Shown here piece after piece: positions 55,500 to 64,000 of a DNA stretch of 64,000 nt. The stretch is from Muscardinus avellanarius. Taxonomy: Eukaryota > Chordata > Mammalia > Rodentia > Gliridae. Position numbers and translations under genes: made by a program. Where the stretch lies: the NCBI GenBank assembly GCA_963383645.1, contig OY726561.1:135673404-135737403 (forward strand), read 5' to 3'. The notes under the pieces are model-generated. The model searched no databases. It had not been told where the DNA came from and saw only the letters and a list, made by a program, of their open reading frames with translations. Each line of letters opens with the position of its first letter. Position 1 is the stretch's first letter.

Positions 55500-55765
55500 T
55501 TATTGTCCATTTCAAGAATGAAGGGAAACTACAGCTAACAGATAAGGCGACCTAACTGAGGGGATGGGGGGGGGGAAATTCCCTAAGGTACGTGATATAC
55601 ATTCACAAACATATCAAAGTCAACCACTAAGCCAAACATGAGATGGAGGGCAGGGGAGGGAATCGAGTAAGGGCTACCTGGGTGATGTGTGTATGTGTGT
55701 CTCCACCATCTTATACCCACTAAGATTTTTGACTACACTGCGCCAACAAATTGTTAAAAAGAATG
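55500..55765 (+). mobile_element. LINE-1 3' UTR fragment
   Basis: Shares order and words with 19540-19829 (CCTAACTGAGGGGATGGG, AAACATATCAAAGTCAACCAC, CACTAAGATTTTTGACTACA). Same L1 lineage, older copy. Confidence 0.72.
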
Positions 55766-56217
55766 AAGGGAGAGTTGATGGGGTTAGGAGGAGTCCCTTC
55801 CTCCAAGGTCCTCCTGAGTTCCCCACCTGGGAGACCTATACTAGCTCCTCAGGAGTTTCTAACCTTTCTTCACCTGAATGGTGGCTCACTTCCTAAGCAG
55901 GACAACCTTATCCTGAGTGGGGAAGAGGAGACTGCCCCTTCCCTGCCCCCAGGAACAACTTAGTGTCTCCCAGACTCTGTAGGTAAAAAGGCACTTCAGA
56001 GCCCTGTGGCTCTACAAAGTCCCTCTCAGAGGGTAGGGCTGTATCTGGGGCCTGATGCCAGGCAGGGATCCGGGCAGGAAGAAGCCCTGAAACATGATCT
56101 TCCTATAAGGACTCCCAGACCCGTCCACTCCATACAGGGAAACATCCTGAAAGTCCCTGCAAAACTGGCCCTCTGTACTCAGGACTATGTGCATTTATGT
56201 TGACAAAAATTAAATTT
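55766..56217. other. Unique sequence
   Basis: Nothing recognised. Confidence 0.4.
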
Positions 56218-56655
56218 CCTTTTTTTGTGTGTGGTGCTGGGGATGGAATCCAGAGGTCTTCTACTTCTGGGCTGTACTCCCAGACCTATTTTACATTTAT
56301 TTTGGAAACAGGGTCTCACTAAGTTGCTGAGAGCCTCACTAAGTACCTGAGGCTGGCTTCCAACCTGTGTGATTTTCCTGTCTCAGCCTCCCATGTACTG
56401 GGATTACAAGTGTGCGCCATCACACCTGGCTAAAAATTATTTTTTTTTTTGCAGTACTGGGGATGGAACCCAGGGGCATTCTACCTCTCACCTACACCCC
56501 CATCCCTATTTTTTATTCTTTATTTTAAAACAGGGTCTCACTGAGTTGCAAAGGGCCTCACTAAATAGTAGCTGAGGCTGTCTGTGAACCACTATCCTCC
56601 TGTCTCAGCCTCCCAAATGCTGGGATTACAAGCGTGTGCAACCATGCTCGGCTTA
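56218..56655 (-). mobile_element. Two adjacent B1-dID SINEs, same orientation
   Basis: Copy 1 at 56218-56433 (GGTGCTGGGGATGGAATCC...GCGCCATCACACCTGGC). Copy 2 at 56440-56655 (GCAGTACTGGGGATGGAACCC...GTGCAACCATGCTCGGC). Both are complete dimers. Confidence 0.87.
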
Positions 56656-56687
56656 CAAATTAAATTTCTAATTAGAAATATTTAAAA

Positions 56688-56867
56688 ATAGCCGGGCATG
56701 GTGGTGCACATGGGGGGAGGTAGAGATAAGAGGATTGCAAGTTGAGACCGGCCTTAGCAATTTAGAAAGGCCTTTGGCAACTTAGCAAGACTCTGTCTCA
56801 AAATAAAAAATTAAAAATAGGGCTGGGGGTGTAGCTTGGTGGTAGACTGCCCCTGAGTTCAATTACC

Positions 56868-56871
<4 letters not shown>
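56688..56871 (+). mobile_element. B1-dID SINE ending in a microsatellite
   Basis: ATAGCCGGGCATGGTGGTGC with a deletion in the B1 half, then ID half GGGCTGGGGGTGTAGCTTGG, ending CAATTACCAAT directly before (AC)n. Confidence 0.85.

Positions 56872-56923
<52 letters not shown>
56872..56923 (+). repeat. (AC)n microsatellite on SINE tail
   Basis: About 26 units, directly joined to the SINE 3' end. Confidence 0.95.
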
Positions 56924-56925
<2 letters not shown>

Positions 56926-57502
56926 AAATATTTTAAAATGTAAAAGAGTGCCGAAGTACTGCCATCTTCTTTTACAATGGAAGCAATGGTAAGAAAAACA
57001 GCAAAATGTGAAGTTGTATGGGTGGAATATAGCTCTGTAATAGTATTATGTTCATATTCTGGAGGCAAAAGTCCAAATCCTGATGTCGACAGGCATGATT
57101 CCTCCCGAGGGCTGTGAGGGAGAATCTGTTCCATGTCCCTCTCCTTGTTTCTGATGGTTTTCTGGCAATCCCTGGTGTTTCTTGGCTTAGAAATGCATGA
57201 CCCAGATCTCTGCCTCTGTGCTCACATGCTGTTTTCCTGGAGTGAGTGCTTCTGCCCAAACCCCCCCTTTTTATAAGGACCCCAGTTAGACTCGATTGGA
57301 AAGCTGCCTTAGTCTGCTACGACTCCATCCTAACTTAGCAAAGTAACGTTGCAAGCCCTGTGCCCAAATAAGATCACATCCTGAGGTCCTGAGGTTAGGT
57401 CATCAACATATCTTTCTTACAAGACACAATATGACACACAACAATTGACTGTAGGTCTGAAATTTTTTCAAAGTTAAACGTTTTCTTTAAAACCGATAAA
57501 TA
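56924..57502. other. Unique sequence
   Basis: Nothing recognised. Confidence 0.4.
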
Positions 57503-57673
57503 GAAGCTGCGTGTCGTGGCATATTCCTGGAACTACAGTACTTGGGAGTCAGAGTCGGGAAGATCACAGGTTTAAGCAACTTAGATCCCATTTTGAAATA
57601 AATAAAAGGGCCAAGGTGTAGGTCGGAGGTAGAATGTCCCTGGGTTCAATCCTCTGGACCAAAAAAAAAAACA
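57503..57673 (+). mobile_element. B1-dID SINE, old, internally deleted
   Basis: GAAGCTGCGTGTCGTGGCAT to CAATCCTCTGGACC plus an A tail. The middle of the B1 half is deleted. Confidence 0.82.
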
Positions 57674-57879
57674 GAAAAGATAAAAGAGCTCTAAGAAGGA
57701 TCGAGAGGAAGGAGGTTCCCTCTTGGAGCCCTGAGATCTATAAAGTTCACAGCTTTGAGAGGGATCTGGGGTGACCCTCCCCAAGTGCCCGTGCCCCCAG
57801 GACAAAGACAGTCCCCGTCTAACTGCCCCCAATCACGAGGTTCCCCCCCTGGAGGGCAGATGCTCATGATTCGGGCTGA

Positions 57880-58080
57880 GAATATGATTTTTTTTTCCCT
57901 CCAAAAGAAGCTTGTAGCGGGCCCTACTCACCCAGCATCTCAATAGATGCTCGCGGCGGTTAATTAGGAGAATGTTGCTAAACAAAGACAGCTAAATAAT
58001 TGTGTGTTTCACAGAATTTTATTCCTTAACTAGTATCTCTTAAAAATAGCGCGCTCCATATGAGAGCCTTCCTTTTATTC
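57880..58080. promoter_or_regulatory. Conserved-element-like block (58.0 kb)
   Basis: Repeat-free and CpG-retaining (CTCGCGGCGG, ATAGCGCGC). It has TTAATTAG (57960-57967), AACAAAG (57981-57987, SOX-like) and TTAAAAATAG (58040-58049, MEF2-like). Inferred enhancer. Confidence 0.42.
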
Positions 58081-58313
58081 AGAGCGTGTCTGAGAAAGTG
58101 CATTTCTACACCAAAGCTTCATCGACTCAGAAGAAGAAAGGAGGAGTTAGAAGGTGCTCCCCAAGCAGGCTGAACATGACACCCCAACTCTGCTGGCCTC
58201 CTGCAGCGCATGTCTTCTCCTTGGTGCCTCCAAGGTGGAACCCTGCACATATAGGAAATACAAAGTGGCCTTCTCATCACTAGAAACCTTCTACAATTAA
58301 CCAAGAAGCATCA

Positions 58314-58516
58314 GCCAGGCGTGATGCTGCAAGCTTGCAAGCCCAGCATTCGGGAGGCTGAGACAGGAGGATCGCAGTTCACAGGCGGCCTCAGCTACTT
58401 AGTGAGGCCCCTTGTAACTAAATGAGACCCTGTTTGAAAATAAAGAATAAAAAGAGGGCTGAGGGTGTAGCTCAGAGGTAGAATGCACCTGGGTTTGGTC
58501 CCCAGTACCATAAAAA
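58314..58516 (+). mobile_element. B1-dID SINE with clear target-site duplication
   Basis: Flanked by AAGAAGCATCA at 58303-58313 and 58517-58527, an exact 11-bp direct repeat. Full dimer with a short A tail. Confidence 0.92.
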
Positions 58517-58527
58517 AAGAAGCATCA

Positions 58528-59773
58528 CCAATCCAATCCAGGTGTCTGTGCCCTGGTCCAGTGCCCACCCACGCCCAGGACTGTGTCTCCAGGAAGCACC
58601 ATTAGCACTTTTTTGCCCTCCTTAGACTCCTTCTGACTGCAGGTGACCTGTGGTCCTCAAGCATCGCGCACAGGAACAATGTCTACGCTTGCCCAGCCAG
58701 GCCCTCCAACACAACCACAGAGACACCGGGTCACCAGGTCGAATCTCCAGTTCTGTGTCCCTGTCCCCTGCAGGACCCCGTGGTAAATAGTTCCACCTCT
58801 CCGGTTTTCTGACTTCTGATCTGTCAAATGACTAGCTTGAGACACATATTGGGAATTAACATATTTTTTTCAAGTGTTGTGGCCCAACTAAGAACTAAGC
58901 TCCAGAAAGGTGCTAACTGATCAGAAAGAATCAAGGGACAACCTTCCGGCCCAAAATGCTCCGTTTTTCTTAATCCTAGACTGGGAGGACCGTGCGAGCC
59001 TTTCCATCATGGCGTTATTTATGGAGTCCTCTTTCTCATGTCCATTCAGACCCCATGATCGTTTATGTTGCCACTCAGACACAGCTGGTTTTACCTCCTG
59101 TGCTGCAGAAATTTTGACTGACCCTTCACCAAAACCCCTAATGCCGCCAACATGTAGATTTGGAGTGTTTATTCCAACTTGAACAGAAGCTCTTTTCCTG
59201 GAGGCCGTCCAACGTGCCAAACAGATGTCTTTCCCCAACGGGGAACCATGTACAGGAAAGTAGGAATCCATTCCACAGGACCCCGGGGGAGGGAGGATCC
59301 ACCTATGGGTCTGGTGGTCAGGCAGGCTTCCTCAATCCAAAGAGCTTTGAAATGGGCCAAAGGGGCACTGGAGGATTCAGAGGGGAGAGCGAATAACAAG
59401 GTCAGAAAGAGAGCACAGAGACAGGGAAGTGGGACGAGGGCGGCCCCTCTGAGCAGCCGCCCAGGGAGAGGGAGAGGATGCCGGGATGGAGACTCTGCAG
59501 ATGCCTAACTGAGGACAGGCAGCACTTCTCCTAATTTTCCTAACTGTTCCCATGCTCTTTGATTGCTATCTTACTTCTCATTCTTAGTCTCTGTCTTGAG
59601 GGTCGCCCATTTACCCCAACTAACCCGGAGAAGGAACAATCTAGACCAACCAGTGAATTCCAGCCCCTAAGGATGATGATCAGTTCAACGATGAACATGG
59701 GTGACCCGGGTTGGGATGAATTAGAATGACCCCCAGGACTTCTGCCAAAACTACCAACATGTGACTTTCTCTG

Positions 59774-59777
<4 letters not shown>
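58528..59777. other. Unique sequence, no gene recognised
   Basis: Overlapping opposed frames at 58910-59508 (up to 116 codons), not recognisable. Confidence 0.4.
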
Positions 59778-59826
<49 letters not shown>

Positions 59827-60010
59827 GATTAGGGCTTTATGCCTCTGAACTATACTTCTAGCCTAGCCTATCATGCTTTATTTTGAAACCAAGTCTCACT
59901 AAGTTGTGGAGGGCCTCACTAAGTTGCTGAGGCTGGCTGGGAACCTGCGATCCTCCTGTCTCAGCCTCCCAAGTGTTGGGATTACAAGTATGTTCCACCA
60001 TGCCCAGCTG
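59778..60010 (-). mobile_element. B1-dID SINE with (TG)n at its tail end
   Basis: (TG)n at 59778-59825 takes the place of the expected tail and terminal GGTACTGGGG of a minus-strand SINE. The SINE body follows from TTAGGGCTTTATGCC to GTTCCACCATGCCCAGC. Confidence 0.85.
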
Positions 60011-60269
60011 ACTCTCCCTGCTTCTAATGGATTTGGACCAAGGGACGTGCTGTGGTGGGGAGGTACGAGGCTACCCCAGAGGAGGTGGTGCCAAAAGACA
60101 AAGAAACGGGGTCCTTTCAGCATCCTGAATCCAGCCATGCCTGAAACCAGCATCACAATGCACTTCAAGTTACACACACCAGCACAATGTGTCTGCGCGT
60201 GTGTGCACGTATTTTGGTTTTGCTTATAGTCACTCAAAGTCCAAATACTCCTCACGTCAGGTTGTAGAG
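60011..60269. other. Unique sequence
   Basis: Nothing recognised. Confidence 0.4.
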
Positions 60270-60425
60270 AATTCACTAGACTAGGGTGTTAGACAAACCC
60301 GGCCTCAGTTCCCAGAGCCCTCCACCATAGCTGGATGAGTAAGCCACTCAGGCTCCGCAGTTTTTACTTTCCTCATCGGCCAAATGGGCTAAGAATTCTT
60401 GAGTTTCCTATATGAAACCGCAGGC
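60270..60425 (+). mobile_element. MIR fragment
   Basis: GACAAACCCGGCCTCAGTTCC, GTAAGCCACTCAGGCTCCGCAG and CTCATCGGCCAAATGGG are a decayed plus-strand MIR. Confidence 0.6.
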
Positions 60426-60829
60426 TCCTGAATCTTGGCAGACTCTGTGGCGTTTGCACTTGATACAGTGAGGGACATTGGAGGATACTGAGGAGAGAAT
60501 TCACTCTAGGGAAAATGTACCTCCGATTTCTTAGCCTGGGCCTTCTGCAGGTTCGATAGGACCAGTGATCCCAAACAAGAGGCCTACTGCATTTTATTCT
60601 CCGTGTTGAGAAGGTGCAACACCTCCGTCCAGCCAGCATCAGATGCTAAGAGTTGAGGGCCGAAGGGTCTTTCACACCGGGAGCTGACTGTGCTCTCTAG
60701 GGGGTGGTGAAAAAGAAGTCGCATACAGCTCCATGACCTTTCCCCCTATAAAATAAATAAATGACCCTCACCTTCTTCCTCTGGGAATGAGACGAGAATT
60801 AACTATGAGCTCTACACACTACTTTGTAC
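60426..60829. other. Unique sequence
   Basis: Nothing recognised. Confidence 0.4.
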
Positions 60830-61030
60830 TCCCAGTGGAAAAGCTGCTATATAGCTATAAGGGGGTGATTAATTTTATCTCTCTAAATGTCTCAGTATCA
60901 TTTGCCAAAATGATGATTTATTATTTAGACAACCTTTATATTTCCAAGGGGCTTTAAAATCATTTATAGTGGAGAATGAAATAAAACTGATTAGGGCCCT
61001 GAAAAACAAGCCTGGTGAAAGTATGCACAA
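60830..61030. promoter_or_regulatory. Conserved-element-like block (60.9 kb)
   Basis: Repeat-free AT-rich DNA with CTATATAGCTATAA (60847-60860), TGATTAATTTTA and CCAAAATGATGATTTATT. Inferred enhancer. Confidence 0.4.
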
Positions 61031-61420
61031 GGAACTGGGGGTTATTTATCCATAACTAGAGAAGGCAAATGAAAGACGTGGCAAGACCCATCAATCATAA
61101 GCAGAGCGGCCCTGCAGACAAGAGGCCCATACCTCTGACCCCCCATATGACCGGGGGAAGAAAGAAATGAGTAGGATGTCCATGCATCTTGGATCAACAA
61201 AGGCTAGATAATAAGAAGATAGCAAGAAGGACTTCCTAAATGGACATTGGTTCTCGGCTTAACATCTTTAAAAAAATGTTTTCAATCACTTTTTATGGAG
61301 TCTGATGGTTAGAAACACAAGTAGAAGGACAGCATATATATCTTTAAGGAATTTTCAAAGGTGAATAAGATGGCAGAAACTGGGAGAAGCAAATGTGATC
61401 TTTCAGAAAGAAAAATACAA
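61031..61420. other. Unique sequence
   Basis: Nothing recognised. Confidence 0.4.
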
Positions 61421-61628
61421 GCCGGGCATGGTTGCACACGCTTGTAATCCCAACATTCGGGAGGCTGAGACAGGAGGATCGTGGTTTGCGGACACCTCAG
61501 CTTCTTGGTGAGGCCCTTTGCAACTCAGTGAAACCCTGTTTCAAACTTAAGAATAAAAAGTAGGGCTGGGGTGTAGCTTGGAGGCTGAGTTCCATCCCCA
61601 GTACAGCCAAAAAAAAGAAAAAGAAAGA
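61421..61628 (+). mobile_element. B1-dID SINE, type B
   Basis: AGCCGGGCATGGTTGCACACGC to CCATCCCCAGTACAGCC with an A/G tail. AGAAAAATACAA before and AGAAAGATACAA after form a one-mismatch target-site duplication. Confidence 0.88.
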
Positions 61629-62339
61629 TACAATAGACACTCTATTCCAGGAGCCAAACCATGCTCGAAGGTGATGAACGGCGTTTATTAATATGCAGAG
61701 GACACACCTCCTGGAGGTATTATGGGTTGAGTAAGAACTAGCCCCACCAAAATCACCCCCTTTGCCTCTTGAAAAGTCCCCTAGGCCACTAGACCATGGA
61801 GCACCTGGATTCCAGGAAGGGATTAAAGAAAGGGCAGACCAGCTGGAGAACTGTGGGCCAGGACAAGTACAGATGGGAGCTTCACAGCTGGCAGAACAGC
61901 TGTACCCAAGGAGGAGGTGGTCCAGTAGAAGAGGCATCCCTGTGAGATATTACAGGATATTCTCTTTGGCATTTTTATCAAGGTTTGGGTGAAACCCTGT
62001 AAGAGACACTCCTCCAGTCTCAACTGTGGGGATGCTTGGCCAACATCAACCAGATAAAATGAACACTTCTACACACTCAGGTTGCAAACCATCCCACCAG
62101 AGCTACAATAGATGTGTCCTGATTGGCATTTATGTCGCCAAACTGCAGGCCAACGCCAAGCTTCTGGAGCTGACTGACAGATGATGCCAACACTGCCAGC
62201 CCGCCTTCGTGAGCACAGGATTTGCCAACAGGCAGGCCTGCCCAGGACATCTCTCTCTGGTTATGAAGGTCTTCAGGCATGGGCCAGCGCTGTGATCACT
62301 GATCCCGCACCTGTCTGGTTTTATCTTATATGACAAATT
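61629..62339. other. Unique sequence, no gene recognised
   Basis: Nothing recognised beyond SINE-derived reading at the left edge. Confidence 0.4.
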
Positions 62340-62720
62340 CCAGTGATTGCGTGCCTGTTGTTTATTGAGCATGACATATCGCCCCCAAACATTTAGTGGC
62401 ATGCGGGAATGATGTTTCATTGTCTCTTAGAATTCTGCAGGTTGGCTGGGCTCAGCTGGGTGGTTCTCACTCAGGGTCACTCAGGAGGCTGCCGTCAGAC
62501 ATTGGCAGGGGCTGCAATTATCTGAAGCCTCCACTAAGCTGGCTGCCCGAGTGGCCTTCTTGCATGGCTGGCTGTGGCAGGCTCTCAGCTGGGAGCTGTC
62601 CTCGGGCCGTCAGCTGGAGCACCTACCTACACGTGGCTTGTCCACGTGACTTGAGCATCTTACAGCACGGTAACTGGGTTCCTGGAGTAAGCATTCTAAC
62701 AGGTGGAATCTCCAGAGATC
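62340..62720. mobile_element. Possible ancient LTR/DNA repeat, unnamed
   Basis: CCCCCAAACATTTAGTGGC, TCTTAGAATTCTGCAGGTTGGCTGGGC-TCAGCTGGG and GTCAGCTGGAGCACC resemble a common ancient mammalian repeat. Family not certain. The 130-codon frame 62396-62788 would then be an artefact. Confidence 0.45.
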
Positions 62721-62923
62721 CAGATGGAGACTGTGGCCTATTATGGTCTAGCTTTGGAAGTACCAGAACATTACTTTGTCGTCTTTGACTAGCCAAGCAA
62801 GACACCAGGACAGTCCAGATTCAATGGGAGGGGAATTCGATTCTTTGTTGGCAAGGTCACACTGGCAAAGAGCATGTAAGAGGGGAGATCTTGTTGTAGC
62901 CATCTTTGAGAGACATAATTATA

Positions 62924-63118
62924 TCTGGGCATGGTGGTGCACGCTTGTAATCCCAGTACTTGGAAGGCTGAGACCGGAGAATCACGGTTCGCGGAGAGCC
63001 TCAGCTACTTAGTGAGGCCCTCTGCAATTTAGTGAGACCCTGTTTCAAAATAAAGAATAAAAGATAGGGCTGGGGGTGTAGCTTGGAGGCAGAATGCTCC
63101 TGAATTCAACCCCTAGTA
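62924..63118 (+). mobile_element. B1-dID SINE, type B, ending in a microsatellite
   Basis: TATCTGGGCATGGTGGTGCACG, left half GGTTCGCGGAGAGCC, ID half GGGCTGGGGGTGTAGCTTGG, then CCCCTAGTA directly joined to (AC)n. Confidence 0.88.
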
Positions 63119-63121
63119 ACA

Positions 63122-63168
<47 letters not shown>
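63119..63168 (+). repeat. (AC)n microsatellite on SINE tail
   Basis: About 25 units with one ATAC interruption, directly after the SINE 3' end. Confidence 0.95.
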
Positions 63169-63171
<3 letters not shown>

Positions 63172-63551
63172 CACAATTAGAGAGCTTTAATCATGTAAAG
63201 ATTGTGATAAGAAGATTCCAACTGGCAATGGCACAGTCATCAGTGAGATGCCCTACTGTGTGCTTTATCCTAGAGCCTTTAAGCCCAAGGTGCACCAAAT
63301 GGCATTGTGCCCAGCACAGTCGCCACCTAGTTTCTGCTTCTTGGCCGTCTTCCAGGGTCCCCCATGCCTCCCAGTACTCAATTTTCTGCTGACCCTCCAC
63401 ATTCAGCTCTCCACCCCAGCATTCCGTGTCAACAGGAAGTAACAGCCTCACCACACTGGGGACCCAAGGAGCCCCCCAGCACTTGGTCACTTACGAGAGC
63501 CAGAATTGAAAAAGGATTATGTATTGAATTGAAAATGAATTGGAAAAAATG
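63169..63551. other. Unique sequence
   Basis: Nothing recognised. Confidence 0.4.
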
Positions 63552-63726
63552 TAGCCAGGTGTGGTGGTGCATGATCCCAAAACTTGGGAGTCTAAGACAG
63601 AAAGATCACAGGTTTGAGGCCAATGTGCAGTGACTTAGGAAAACCCTACTAATAAAAAATAAAAAGGGCTGAGGGTGTAGCTCGGAGGTGGAATGTGCCT
63701 GGCTTCAATCCCCAGTACCCCGCATA
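63552..63726 (+). mobile_element. B1-dID SINE, old, internally deleted
   Basis: TAGCCAGGTGTGGTGGTGCATG (short deletion after it) to CAATCCCCAGTACCCC. Confidence 0.83.
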
Positions 63727-64000
63727 TATGCAAAAAAAAGGATTATCATTTTTGCAAATACTCAGTGAGAACTCTTAGGGAAATCACCTTTTTTATTATA
63801 TTGTATGTTTGCAATCTGCAGCATCAGTGGTTCATAAAGCCCACATATCTAAATTCCATTGTGTCTCCCCTGTCACAGACCCAGTTGCTGGGCAGGGCAA
63901 GGTTGGCGGAAGGCCTTCAGCATCTGCATTAATAAATTATGTCTTACTCCTTCTCACCTAGGCTCCCCGTTTCCCTCTTTCTTGTCGCTCTGCAGTTGTG
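63727..64000. other. Unique sequence to window end
   Basis: Nothing recognised. Confidence 0.4.

Overview
The window is mammalian nuclear DNA, almost certainly from a squirrel-family rodent (ground squirrel or marmot type). The main evidence is about 40 copies of a dimeric SINE. Its left half is 7SL/B1-like (GCCGGGCGTGGTGG...) and its right half is tRNA-Ala/ID-like (GGGCTGGGGGTGTAGCTCGGAGGTAGAA...CCCAGTACC). This is the B1-dID architecture described for sciurids and dormice. There are no Alu dimers and no mouse-type B2/B4 elements.

No credible protein-coding gene, tRNA, snRNA or CRISPR array was found. The long open frames come from simple repeats, SINEs or chance. The only recognisable protein remnant is the C-terminal part of a LINE-1 ORF2 in a 5'-truncated, frameshifted L1 at about 5975-7345 (minus strand). 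The region is best read as intergenic DNA or a very long intron. It carries several AT-rich, repeat-free blocks with homeodomain, SOX, NKX and RFX-like motifs that resemble conserved non-coding elements, one strong CTCF-like site (46510-46528), and one GC-box/CCAAT cluster that looks like a promoter (2908-3020).

Layout. 0-10 kb: SINEs, the promoter-like cluster, a nested SINE pair, the truncated L1, a MIR and an old repeat. 10-20 kb: conserved-like blocks, microsatellites, nested SINEs, an old L1M, a Tigger/MER2-like fossil, a purine tract, and a SINE split by an L1 3' end and a two-SINE insert. 20-30 kb: a 74-bp minisatellite next to an exact 17-bp-spaced TAATT array, L1M ends, a MaLR LTR and a long pyrimidine tract. 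30-40 kb: microsatellites, a 67-bp tandem duplication, a higher-order TG array and a conserved-like block at 35 kb. 40-50 kb: a MaLR LTR with a nested SINE, an old L1, a second LTR, a 1-kb SINE composite, the CTCF-like site and a mostly repeat-free AT-rich block at 48-49 kb. 50-64 kb: conserved-like blocks, a third LTR, an L2, a 152-bp duplication inside a SINE, and more SINEs and microsatellites.

The most distinctive signal is in the SINEs. One CpG-rich subtype (called type A here) has an intact pol III B box in its left half, a short hairpin directly after it, and a disrupted right-half B box. The other common subtype (type B) shows the opposite pattern. Type A copies have repeatedly landed in the A-rich linker of older SINEs. 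Calls on conservation and regulatory function are inferences from composition and motifs alone; no alignment or search was possible.
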